Shown: one piece after another, positions 35,780-44,367 of the stretch
Numbering within the stretch: the stretch's first letter is position 1
How the letters are laid out: every line of letters starts with the position of its first letter
NCBI RefSeq assembly: GCF_002797735.1
Contig: NZ_PGFG01000001.1
Span: forward strand, 2,770,001 to 2,834,000
DNA: 64,000 bases
Origin: Thermoflavifilum aggregans
Lineage (GTDB): Bacteria; Bacteroidota; Bacteroidia; Chitinophagales; Chitinophagaceae
Direction of reading: 5' to 3'
Program-made: the position numbers and the translations under genes
Notes under the pieces: model-generated
The model's input: the letters and a program-made list of their open reading frames with translations, nothing else
What the model was told of the DNA's origin: nothing
Databases searched by the model: none

Positions 35780-36346
35780 TTATCGCATCCAAATAAAAAA
35801 GCCAAACAAATATATCCATAAAATATCAACAAAATGCCAGTAAGTGGCAGCTACTTCTACCGGCACCGGATCATAAGAACGTATGCGGGTGCGAAAAGCC
35901 CGGAAAAACATGACCAGCAAAGCAATGACACCACCCAGCACGTGCAGCATGTGCAAACCTGTAATGATAAATAACAGACTTGCCGATACATTAAATGTGA
36001 GATTCACGCCATGGGCATACAAGAAACGAAATCCCATAAACTGGGAGATCATAAAAATCACTCCCAATGCAGCCGTTATGGTAATCAACATTTTATACCG
36101 GTTCATGTGATGTTGTCTGAAGCTTTTCACAGCAAGTGCCATGGTGAGGCTACTTAACAGAATCACAATGGTAGAAAAAATAAACTGATGGGGAAGCTGA
36201 AAGCTTACCCAGCGGGTTTGGCCATGCATCACCACGTAAGCACTTGTCAACCCTCCAAACATCATCACGATGGCAGCAATCGCCACCCACATGTTGAATT
36301 TGTGGGGATGTATTTTTTTTCTCTGCACACGCACCGTATATGCCAT
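35780..36346 (-). CDS. Cytochrome c oxidase subunit III (first copy)
   Basis: The 188-residue protein has five predicted helices with MWVAIAAIVMMFGGLTSAYVVM, ITGLHMLHVLGGVIALL and the terminal YWHFVDILWIYLFGFF. It lacks the loop insert of the second copy. Subunit III stabilises the oxidase and the proton uptake pathway. It follows ctaB by 14 bases. Confidence 0.92.
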   Translation of the reverse strand: MAYTVRVQRKKIHPHKFNMWVAIAAIVMMFGGLTSAYVVMHGQTRWVSFQLPHQFIFSTIVILLSSLTMALAVKSFRQHHMNRYKMLITITAALGVIFMISQFMGFRFLYAHGVNLTFNVSASLLFIITGLHMLHVLGGVIALLVMFFRAFRTRIRSYDPVPVEVAATYWHFVDILWIYLFGFFIWMR

Positions 36347-36360
36347 CTTTTAGAAATACC

Positions 36361-37260
36361 TTATATTTTATCAATCAACATGGCAAATTGCACCGCAATA
36401 AAATAAATATAGGCTGCAAACATCAATTGCCTGGCCGAAGCAGAGTCACATTTTTCTACCAGCTTCCATGCCCGATACAATAGATAAGCACCAGTAAGCA
36501 ACCCAGCCGAAAGCGCGAAGCTGCCATACACATGCAATAAATAAGGTAAAAATCCGGCCATTATCAGCAGGATGGTAAAACTCAATATTTGCATGGCCGC
36601 ATAAGCATTGCGTGTGCCAGTTCCGGGTAAAAGCCTGAATCCGGCTCGCTGGTAATCCTCATGCGCAATCCAAGCAATAGCCCAGAAATGTGGAAATTGC
36701 CAGAAAAACTGCAACAGAAATAACGACCAGCCCCCTGCACTCAATGTACCGCTACCCGCAATCCAACCGATCAAAGGAGGCAATGCACCTGGAAAGGCAC
36801 CTACAAACACAGCCAGCGAGTTCCATCGTTTCCAGGGCGTGTAGACAAAAGCGTACAGACAGAGAGAGATCAAACTTACCCATGCTGCCAGGGGATTAAA
36901 ATATACACTCAACAGAATCAAACCCGCCAGGGTCAGTACCAGGGCTACGGTAAGCGCTTCGGCCGGTTGCATCCGTCCTGCGGGTAAGGGCCTGCCGGCA
37001 GTACGCCGCATCAGTGCATCCGTATCCCGTTCCATTAATTGATTGAATGCATTCGCTGCACCTGTAATGCATATACCTGCAATAAACAGCAGCAGCACTT
37101 TTGCAGACCCTATATTCACCTGAGGCACCATCAGATATCCTACCACACAGGAAAACACTACCAGAAAACTCAGCGTGAATTTGGTGAGTTGCAAATAATC
37201 CTTCGCTTTTCCAAAAATCGCCTCTGACAACGACCAGCTGGCAGTTTGCTCTCTGTACAT
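36361..37260 (-). CDS. ctaB: Haem O synthase (protoheme IX farnesyltransferase)
   Basis: The 299-residue UbiA-family enzyme has about nine membrane helices and the prenyl-diphosphate motif NQLMERDTDALMRRTAGRPLP near residue 65. A second Asp-containing loop reads IAHEDYQRAGFRLLP. It attaches a farnesyl group to haem B to make haem O for the oxidase. ATG 37260 is preferred over a TTG two codons upstream. Its place between subunits I and III ties cofactor synthesis to the oxidase. Confidence 0.94.
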   Translation of the reverse strand: MYREQTASWSLSEAIFGKAKDYLQLTKFTLSFLVVFSCVVGYLMVPQVNIGSAKVLLLFIAGICITGAANAFNQLMERDTDALMRRTAGRPLPAGRMQPAEALTVALVLTLAGLILLSVYFNPLAAWVSLISLCLYAFVYTPWKRWNSLAVFVGAFPGALPPLIGWIAGSGTLSAGGWSLFLLQFFWQFPHFWAIAWIAHEDYQRAGFRLLPGTGTRNAYAAMQILSFTILLIMAGFLPYLLHVYGSFALSAGLLTGAYLLYRAWKLVEKCDSASARQLMFAAYIYFIAVQFAMLIDKI

Positions 37261-37280
37261 TATCAATAGAATAATCTGAA

Positions 37281-39131
37281 TTACTGGGGTGTTTTCACCG
37301 GCTCTGCTACTTCTTCTTCAGCAGGCGATACAGGCACCGTTTGCGGAATGAAATCAATGCCATTCTTGCTGTAGTCATAAGCCCAGCGATGAACTTCGGG
37401 AATTTCACCCGGCCAGTTGCCATGACCCACATGAATAGGTGTGGTCCACTCCAGTGTATTGGCTTTCCATGGGTTGGGATCCTTCACAGGTCTGCCTTTG
37501 AAAATGCTGTAAAAGAAATTGAACACAAACATCAGCTGCACAGCAAACACGATAATAGCTACCACACTGATGAATTCATTCAAGCCTTGAAAGCGGTGGT
37601 AGACTGCCAGTGCATCGGCTGAATATTCATAATACCGCCGCGGCATCCCTGCCAGACCCTCATAATGCATGGGCCAGAACATCAGATAGGCTCCGATGAA
37701 AGTTACCCAGAAATGAATATAGCCAAGCGTATTGTTCATAAACCGGCCAAACATCTTGGGAAACCAGTGGTAAACTCCGGCAAACATGCCAAAGAAAGCG
37801 GCAATACCCATAACCAGATGGAAATGCGCAATCACAAAATAGGTATCATGCAAATGCAAATCCAGTGCGGAATTTCCCAGCCAGATACCTGTAAGCCCTC
37901 CGGAAATGAAAAGACTTACAAAACCAATAGCAAACAATGCAGGTACCGTATACTGGATATTCCCCTTCCAGAGCGTGGCCAACCAGTTAAATACCTTCAC
38001 AGATGAAGGTACGGCGATCAATAAAGTAAACAATACGAAGAATGCTCCAAGGAAGGGATTCATACCTGAAACAAACATGTGATGAGCCCATACCAGAAAT
38101 GAAAGGGAAGCAATGGCAAACAAAGAACCCACCATGGCCAGATAACCGAAAATAGGCTTACGGGAGTGCGTAGCCAGCAATTCGGACGTAATACCCATCC
38201 CTGGTAACATCACAATATACACTTCCGGATGGCCTAGAAACCAGAACAGGTGTTCATATAAAATAGGACTTCCACCCTGATTGGGAAGTGCATGCCCGGC
38301 AATATAAATATCTGAAAGATAAAAGCTGGTACCCAGGTTACGATCAAACAAAAGCAAAATAAATCCCGAAAGCAATACCGGGAATGAAAGTACCCCCAGC
38401 ACGGCCGTGAAAAACAGTGCCCAGATGGTGAGTGGCATACGGGTCATGCTCATCCCCTTGGTACGCATGTTCAGGATGGTTGAGATATAATTCAATCCGG
38501 CCAACAACTGCGAAACCACAAATACGGCCATGCTGATCAGCCACAAATCCATACCTGCTTTGGATCCTTCTGAAGCTTCATGCAATGCACTCAACGGAGG
38601 ATAAGCCGTCCACCCTGCCTCAGACGGGCCGGTTTTCAGGAACAACGATATCAGCATAATAATGCTGGCCACAAAGAAAAACCAGTAAGAAAGCATATTA
38701 AGAAATGGAGAGGCCATATCACGCGCACCTAATTGCAAAGGGATCAGAAGATTGGCAAATGTCCCACTCAAACCCGCCGTCAGTACGAAGAAAATCATGA
38801 TGGTGCCATGCATCGTAACAAGCTGGTAGTATAATTCCGGACTGATGTGACCACCTGCAGCCCAATGCCCGAAAATAGTTTCCAGAAAAGGAAACGACTT
38901 ATCCGGAAAACCAAGCTGCAACCGGAAAATCACCGAGAAAAACCCGCCGATGATGGCCCAAATCATCCCAGTAATCAAAAATTGCTTCGAAATAACCTTA
39001 TGATCCTGGCTAAAAATATATTTGGTAATAAAGCTCTGGTGGTGATGATGGGCATGACCATCGCCGTCATGGACAGCTACGGCAGCTACCGCTGCCCTTT
39101 GTGCCTGTCCGGTATAAACTTCACTGCTCAT
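37281..39131 (-). CDS. coxA: Cytochrome c oxidase subunit I (aa3 type)
   Basis: The 616-residue catalytic subunit has 12 helices. The active-site segment WFLGHPEVYIVMLPG contains the CuB His, the Tyr of the cross-link and the Glu of an A1-type proton channel. LHDTYFVIAHFHLVMG supplies haem ligands, and HHMF in VWAHHMFVSG the remaining CuB histidines. An N-terminal His-rich loop (HDGDGHAHHHHQS, about residues 21-33) is unusual and could bind metal. It reduces oxygen to water and pumps protons. Confidence 0.97.
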   Translation of the reverse strand: MSSEVYTGQAQRAAVAAVAVHDGDGHAHHHHQSFITKYIFSQDHKVISKQFLITGMIWAIIGGFFSVIFRLQLGFPDKSFPFLETIFGHWAAGGHISPELYYQLVTMHGTIMIFFVLTAGLSGTFANLLIPLQLGARDMASPFLNMLSYWFFFVASIIMLISLFLKTGPSEAGWTAYPPLSALHEASEGSKAGMDLWLISMAVFVVSQLLAGLNYISTILNMRTKGMSMTRMPLTIWALFFTAVLGVLSFPVLLSGFILLLFDRNLGTSFYLSDIYIAGHALPNQGGSPILYEHLFWFLGHPEVYIVMLPGMGITSELLATHSRKPIFGYLAMVGSLFAIASLSFLVWAHHMFVSGMNPFLGAFFVLFTLLIAVPSSVKVFNWLATLWKGNIQYTVPALFAIGFVSLFISGGLTGIWLGNSALDLHLHDTYFVIAHFHLVMGIAAFFGMFAGVYHWFPKMFGRFMNNTLGYIHFWVTFIGAYLMFWPMHYEGLAGMPRRYYEYSADALAVYHRFQGLNEFISVVAIIVFAVQLMFVFNFFYSIFKGRPVKDPNPWKANTLEWTTPIHVGHGNWPGEIPEVHRWAYDYSKNGIDFIPQTVPVSPAEEEVAEPVKTPQ

Positions 39132-39164
39132 AGGTATTGATTTTTAACTTGTATCTACAAAAGT

Positions 39165-40217
39165 CTACTTTTCCGAAACCACTGATCGTTGTGCCTTTAC
39201 AGGCAACATAGCCATCTTTGTGGTGTCTGATGGAATAGCCCCACCTTCTTTGGCTAGTTCGTACTGTGATTTCTGCGAAGCTAGCCATTGATCAAACTCC
39301 TGCTGGGTTTCTACCACAATGTTGGCCACCATGGAATAATGACCTGCTCCACAAAGCTGATCACAAACTAATTTATACACAAAGTTAGGATCTCCAGTCA
39401 TCTTCGCCATCTCAGCAGTGGTGTATTTGGGTGTAAACCACAATGTGGTGGGTACACCGGGTACCGCATCCATTTTCAACCGGAAATAGGGTAATCCCAC
39501 ATCGTGAATCACATCACGGGAGCCTATTTCCAGCTTCACCGGCCGGCCTACAACCAGATGCAGTTCACTGGATACCACATCATCGTGATTGTAAGGATCA
39601 CTCCATACCTGTCCCAACGGATTGAATTTTCCTTCATCAATCAGCCGGTAGTCACGTTTCCCTAAAACCCCATCCTTGCCCGGATAACGGAATATCCAGT
39701 TAAATTGTTTACCGGTTACTTCCACAACCATAGCATTGGGAGGAGCTGCAGAAGTGATGGTAAACCAATGCTTAAGCCCAATCGCTACCAGGATAGTCAT
39801 CGTCAAAGCCGGAATGGCCGTCCAGAAAAATTCTATCCTGGAATTTTCATGATAATAACTGGCCTGATGCCCTTCCCGACCTCTGTATTTGTAGGCAAAT
39901 ACAAACAGCAGTATCTGGGTAATGAAAAATACAATACCCGTGATGACCAGTGTGATCGTCATCATGTGATCAATAGCCACACCCTGTACCGATGCTGCTG
40001 CAGGCAGTAGTTTATCCTTGAGCAACTCATGGCAAACATATAAGCCAATTAATCCTGCAATCAGAAACACCAGCATCAGCGTGGCATGCAAGCGATTGTT
40101 CTGTTCCTGGGTTTTCTTTTCCCCTTTCAGGATAGCCACATATTCACTTGCTTTGGCTATCTGTACCACAATGATGAACAAAAGCAACAGTAAGACGACA
40201 ACAAAAAAGCCTGACAT
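39165..40217 (-). CDS. coxB: Cytochrome c oxidase subunit II (CuA)
   Basis: The 350-residue protein has three predicted helices (an extra N-terminal one beginning FFVVVLLLLLFI, then two typical of subunit II) and a C-terminal cupredoxin domain. The CuA motif is CDQLCGAGHYSM, giving Cys, Cys, His and Met ligands, with an upstream HDVGLPYFRLKMD. No CxxCH is present, so there is no fused cytochrome c. Electrons must come from another haem c domain, most likely of the Act complex. ATG 40217 is used. Confidence 0.95.
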   Translation of the reverse strand: MSGFFVVVLLLLLFIIVVQIAKASEYVAILKGEKKTQEQNNRLHATLMLVFLIAGLIGLYVCHELLKDKLLPAAASVQGVAIDHMMTITLVITGIVFFITQILLFVFAYKYRGREGHQASYYHENSRIEFFWTAIPALTMTILVAIGLKHWFTITSAAPPNAMVVEVTGKQFNWIFRYPGKDGVLGKRDYRLIDEGKFNPLGQVWSDPYNHDDVVSSELHLVVGRPVKLEIGSRDVIHDVGLPYFRLKMDAVPGVPTTLWFTPKYTTAEMAKMTGDPNFVYKLVCDQLCGAGHYSMVANIVVETQQEFDQWLASQKSQYELAKEGGAIPSDTTKMAMLPVKAQRSVVSEK

Positions 40218-40277
40218 GACTAACAACAATTATGGTGAATCTCTTAAATCTTTTATGATTCGGTAAATTCAAACATT

Positions 40278-40289
40278 CTAGTTAACTAG
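40278..40289. promoter_or_regulatory. Perfect 12-bp palindrome between actF and coxB
   Basis: CTAGTTAACTAG is fully self-complementary and sits in the 148-base gap separating the Act genes from the oxidase genes, 61 bases upstream of the coxB ATG. It may be an operator or mark a secondary promoter. No intrinsic terminator is visible in the gap. Confidence 0.35.
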
Positions 40290-40365
40290 CAATTTAACTT
40301 TCAGCATCATTTCATCGTGTAACCCACATTACCTTTCATTTAATTTCTGATAGAGCTCTGACAAA

Positions 40366-41574
40366 TCATCCCCAATCAGATTTGTGAATGATTGCCTCTT
40401 TCAGATAAGGATGATTGACCGGGTAAAGAGGAGCGCGAGATAACGCTCTGGAAACCAGTCCAATCATTAATCCTACAAAACCCAGCGTGATGCCGATTTC
40501 ATACCATCCAACCACTCCCTGCGTTGGTAACACGGTGGGCATCACCATCAGGTAGAAATCTAGCCAGTGACCGAAAAATACAATCAGCGCAATAATAGTT
40601 ACGGTAGTATAATTCCGTTTGGCATCGCGAGTCATTAACAACAGGAAAGGTACGGCAAAGTTAATGACCAAATCCAGCAAAAACCAAAACCGGTAATGCC
40701 CCCAGAGTTGCGGACGAAAGTACTGGGATTCCAGCGGAATATTACCGTACCAAAACAGAAAATACTGATCAAACCAGATATAAGTCCAGAATATAGAAAA
40801 GGCAAAAATAAACTTGCCCAAATCATGCAAATGCTCCTTGTTCACCAGGCTCAGCTGTCCACTGTTTTTGATGGCAATGACAAAAAGGCTGATGACCGTC
40901 ATTACAGAGATAAATGATCCGGCAAACACATACCAGCCATACATGGTTGATTTCCACCTGGCTGCAATGCTCATCAGCCAGTGCCAGGATGAAACGGAAA
41001 TGGTAACAGCATAAAATGCAATGAACACGGCAGCAAAGGCAACGGTCTTCCATAAAAACCTTTTGGCGCCCCGTTCAGCACGGTCTTCCTGCAGGGAAAT
41101 TTGCCGCAGCTTCAGGCTCAGAAGCGACCATCCCAACATGATAATCACAGTGAAAATCACAAACAATTTCACATTCAGGAAAGGTGTTTTACCTGCGATA
41201 ATTGAGTCATGTGCCAATACCTGCGGATCGGTCCAGGGATAGATGAAATATTTATGACCGATAAATACACTCATCATTACAATGAAAGCGATCGCGGCAA
41301 ATACCGGAACATTGACCATGATGGCTTCTATCACGCGTTTATAGGCGATATGCCAGGCACCTTGTGCCAGGGAAGCTGCACAATATACAAAGATGGCCGC
41401 AGCCGATATGTAGAGAAAAAACAGGCTATCAAAAACCAGAACCGACCAGAAGCGTTTCACGCCTACATCTCCGTGTAGACCGAACAATCCTGCCAGAAAA
41501 GCCAGCACACCAATTGAAATGAAAATCAGGCTGGTATTTCTGAATCGCCGTGGGATAACAAAACGTTCCTCCAT
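40366..41574 (-). CDS. actF: Alternative complex III, quinol-binding-like subunit ActF
   Basis: The 402-residue integral protein has about ten helices and is the smaller NrfD-like subunit of alternative complex III, with SWHWLMSIAARWKSTMYGWYVFAGSFIS and WTYIWFDQYFLFWYGNIP as typical segments. It helps anchor the complex and may form part of the proton path. It is the last Act gene before the oxidase genes. Confidence 0.93.
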   Translation of the reverse strand: MEERFVIPRRFRNTSLIFISIGVLAFLAGLFGLHGDVGVKRFWSVLVFDSLFFLYISAAAIFVYCAASLAQGAWHIAYKRVIEAIMVNVPVFAAIAFIVMMSVFIGHKYFIYPWTDPQVLAHDSIIAGKTPFLNVKLFVIFTVIIMLGWSLLSLKLRQISLQEDRAERGAKRFLWKTVAFAAVFIAFYAVTISVSSWHWLMSIAARWKSTMYGWYVFAGSFISVMTVISLFVIAIKNSGQLSLVNKEHLHDLGKFIFAFSIFWTYIWFDQYFLFWYGNIPLESQYFRPQLWGHYRFWFLLDLVINFAVPFLLLMTRDAKRNYTTVTIIALIVFFGHWLDFYLMVMPTVLPTQGVVGWYEIGITLGFVGLMIGLVSRALSRAPLYPVNHPYLKEAIIHKSDWG

Positions 41575-41606
41575 GTTCTTTCAAACTTATGATTTGATAA
41601 ATAAAT

Positions 41607-42233
41607 TTATTTCTTTGCTACCGCTGTACTATCAGCACCTTTTGCCAGATCTTTGGCCTGCACACTCTTAATGTAGGCAATCACTTCCCAGCGCTGTCTT
41701 TCACTAAGCTGACTTGCGTAGCTGCCCATCAGGTTTTTACCATAGGTCACTGAATAAAACATAGTGCCTTCCGGCATTTTCAGATATTGGGGCAGATGAA
41801 AATTGGCTGGCTGAACAGGAAATTTGCCGCTTTTATACAGTGGGCCCTGCCCGTCCAGTTGTTCACCATGACAAATAGCACAATAGATATTGAACAATCG
41901 CTGCCCTTCTTCCAGTGTAGCCTGTGTGATAACGGGAAGTGGATTTTTCACCTGGCCTGAAACAGCATATGCTGAATCACTTTGGGGTAAATTGAATGGC
42001 AATAATTCATGTGCATTTACGGTATGTCCCCGGGGCACGGTACCGGGCACCGGCGGGCGGCTACTCATGGAATCAGGATATACCAGATTGACTGAATACG
42101 AATTGTAAGCACGCGAATAATACATATCGGGGGCATAAATACGGCCTGGATTGTTTCGTCCGGCATGACAGGCAAACAAAGCCAGTGAAAGCATTCCAGC
42201 GCTCAACCCAATCAATAAATATTGTTTTCTCAT
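41607..42233 (-). CDS. actE: Alternative complex III, monohaem cytochrome c subunit ActE
   Basis: The 208-residue lipoprotein has a signal ending in lipobox LFAC (Cys22). The haem-binding site is CAICHGE, and the distal Met is likely in YGKNLMGSYA. It is a class I cytochrome c attached to the outer face of the inner membrane that can carry electrons from ActA to the oxidase CuA. ATG 42233 gives the normal lipoprotein start, and ATG 42245 is possible. Confidence 0.93.
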   Translation of the reverse strand: MRKQYLLIGLSAGMLSLALFACHAGRNNPGRIYAPDMYYSRAYNSYSVNLVYPDSMSSRPPVPGTVPRGHTVNAHELLPFNLPQSDSAYAVSGQVKNPLPVITQATLEEGQRLFNIYCAICHGEQLDGQGPLYKSGKFPVQPANFHLPQYLKMPEGTMFYSVTYGKNLMGSYASQLSERQRWEVIAYIKSVQAKDLAKGADSTAVAKK

Positions 42234-42255
42234 GTTCAGAAACATTATCTAACAA

Positions 42256-42849
42256 TCATTGAACAGACCACTGCGGATTGATATCATCATATTTTTGACG
42301 TTTGGAAAACAGGCCATACCACCAGCCTTCTTCCGCGGTTTGCACCTGCACTTCTTCAGCACCGTTGCTGAGCAGAAATTGCTTTACCTCCTCCACCTGG
42401 GTTTTCGGTGTTACTTCAATAGCCATCACAAAGCGGTCATCACTTTGTCTGGGATGGAATATATGTTTTTTCACTCCTGGCATAATTTGGTTCAACCAGC
42501 AGAAAGTCAACGTAGTCCCTACTGCTGAAAACAATACCGTCAACTCAAAAGTAATGGGTATAAAAGAAGGTAGCGGAAAATGGGGCTTCCCTCCGATATC
42601 CAGCGGCCAGCTGACCACAAAAATCCAGCTCATTCCCAAAAGGGCCGTTGCAGTACCCAATGCCCCATAAATAAAGCCTGCTGTATGAAGAGCCGTCTGA
42701 CGCAATCCCATAGCTGCATCCAAGCCATGTACCGGAAAAGGAGTAAACACGTCATACAGTTTATAACCCTGCATCCGCACTTTTTTCACAGCCGGCAACA
42801 GCTGATCTTCATCCCGGAAACTTGCAACTACATATTGTTTGATTGCCAT
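42256..42849 (-). CDS. actD: Alternative complex III, DUF3341 subunit ActD
   Basis: The 197-residue protein has two central membrane helices (HTAGFIYGALGTATALLGMSWIFV and a second after PITFELTVLF) with soluble ends, and begins with the ASFRDEDQLLPAVKKVR fold of DUF3341. It is a structural subunit of alternative complex III. It lies between actC and actE with short spacers. Confidence 0.93.
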   Translation of the reverse strand: MAIKQYVVASFRDEDQLLPAVKKVRMQGYKLYDVFTPFPVHGLDAAMGLRQTALHTAGFIYGALGTATALLGMSWIFVVSWPLDIGGKPHFPLPSFIPITFELTVLFSAVGTTLTFCWLNQIMPGVKKHIFHPRQSDDRFVMAIEVTPKTQVEEVKQFLLSNGAEEVQVQTAEEGWWYGLFSKRQKYDDINPQWSVQ

Positions 42850-42884
42850 ATCGGTTTAGTTTTCAATCTATCAAAGTTTTTATG

Positions 42885-44330
42885 TTAATGGGCGGCCAGT
42901 GCATGTTCATGCTGAACTTCCTGCAAAAACTCTTCTGTATTTTTTTGTTCCAAAGCAGCCATTTTCTGCTTGTAGCTTTCTCCACTAGTTTTCAGAACAC
43001 TGCGGACTTCCCAGACAGCAATAACCGGGAAATATTTCGCAAACAACAGATAACAGGTAAAAAACAATCCGAATGTACCGATGTAAAACCCAAGTTCAGG
43101 CCAGCGCGGAGAATAATACACCCAGGCTGATGGCATATAATCATGATACAATGAAAGCACAATAATCACGAAACGCTCAAACCACATCCCTATATTCACC
43201 ACAATGGACATCACAAAGGTGAAAGGAATATTGCGACGAAGTTTTTTGAACCAGAACAGCTGCGGTGATACCACATTGCACGTAATCAAAATAATGTAAG
43301 CCCACCAGTAGGGACCGAATATTCTCCACCAGAATGCACCCTGTTCATACACCACATTGGAATACCAGGCAATGAATAACTCGGTGATATAAGCCATAGC
43401 TACAATACCACCGGTTAGCATGATGATCTTGTTCATGGCTTCAATATGGCCAAGGGTTACATATTCTTCCAGATGCAGAATTTTTCGGGTGAGAATGAGC
43501 AGGGTTTGTACCATGGCAAAGCCAGAAAAGATTGCCCCAGCGACGAAATAAGGCGGGAAGATGGTTTCGTGCCAACCGGGAATTACAGATGTGGCAAAGT
43601 CCATAGACACCACGCTGTGCACCGAAAGCACCAGCGGAGTGGAAAGACCTGCCAGCAACAAGCCGAGGGCTTCGAGCCGCTGCCATTCTTTAGCGGTACC
43701 CCGCCAGCCAAAAGAGCATAATCCATAAAAGAATTTGGCAAATTTCTTCCTGGCACGGTCACGAATGGTGGCTACATCTGGAATCAAACCAGAATACCAG
43801 AACAAGATCGAAACCGTCAGGTAAGTGCTTACTGCAAATACATCCCACAGCAGGGGTGAATTAAAGTTCACCCAAAGCGGACCGCGTGAATTGGGATAAG
43901 GCAGGATGAAAAAGGCCAGCCACACACGACCCATGTGCCATACGGGAAATTGTCCAGCACAAAGCACGGCAAAAATAGTCATGGCCTCAGCTGCCCGGTT
44001 AACACCCGTGCGCCATCCCTGGCGAAACAGCAGCAAGATAGCAGAGATCAGCGTGCCGGCATGACCGATACCTACCCACCAGACAAAGTTGGTGATGTCC
44101 CATGCCCAACCTACGGTGCGGTTTTCACCCCACACCCCAATTCCCCAGTAAGTTTCCCAAAATACCGACCATACGCCGAACAGCAACATCGTGACGGCAA
44201 AACCAAGCGCAATCCACCACAGCTTGCCCGGCTTCTTTTCGATAGGGCTGATGATGTCTTCCGTGACCTGATGATAATCCTTGTTCCCATTGACCAGGGG
44301 CTCACGTACGGTTGACTCGTAATGAAGCAT
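42885..44330 (-). CDS. actC: Alternative complex III, NrfD-like subunit ActC
   Basis: The 481-residue membrane protein has about ten helices of the NrfD/PsrC family, with WDITNFVWWVGIGHAGTLISA near the start, LCAGQFPVWHMGR and LSVHSVVSMDFATSVIPGWHETIFPPYFVAGA. These His and Asp residues line the quinol site of the complex. The start at ATG 44330 leaves a 37-base gap after actB. Confidence 0.95.
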   Translation of the reverse strand: MLHYESTVREPLVNGNKDYHQVTEDIISPIEKKPGKLWWIALGFAVTMLLFGVWSVFWETYWGIGVWGENRTVGWAWDITNFVWWVGIGHAGTLISAILLLFRQGWRTGVNRAAEAMTIFAVLCAGQFPVWHMGRVWLAFFILPYPNSRGPLWVNFNSPLLWDVFAVSTYLTVSILFWYSGLIPDVATIRDRARKKFAKFFYGLCSFGWRGTAKEWQRLEALGLLLAGLSTPLVLSVHSVVSMDFATSVIPGWHETIFPPYFVAGAIFSGFAMVQTLLILTRKILHLEEYVTLGHIEAMNKIIMLTGGIVAMAYITELFIAWYSNVVYEQGAFWWRIFGPYWWAYIILITCNVVSPQLFWFKKLRRNIPFTFVMSIVVNIGMWFERFVIIVLSLYHDYMPSAWVYYSPRWPELGFYIGTFGLFFTCYLLFAKYFPVIAVWEVRSVLKTSGESYKQKMAALEQKNTEEFLQEVQHEHALAAH

Positions 44331-44367
44331 AGCGTAAGGTTATGATGTTTTGAATATCAAAAGTTCA

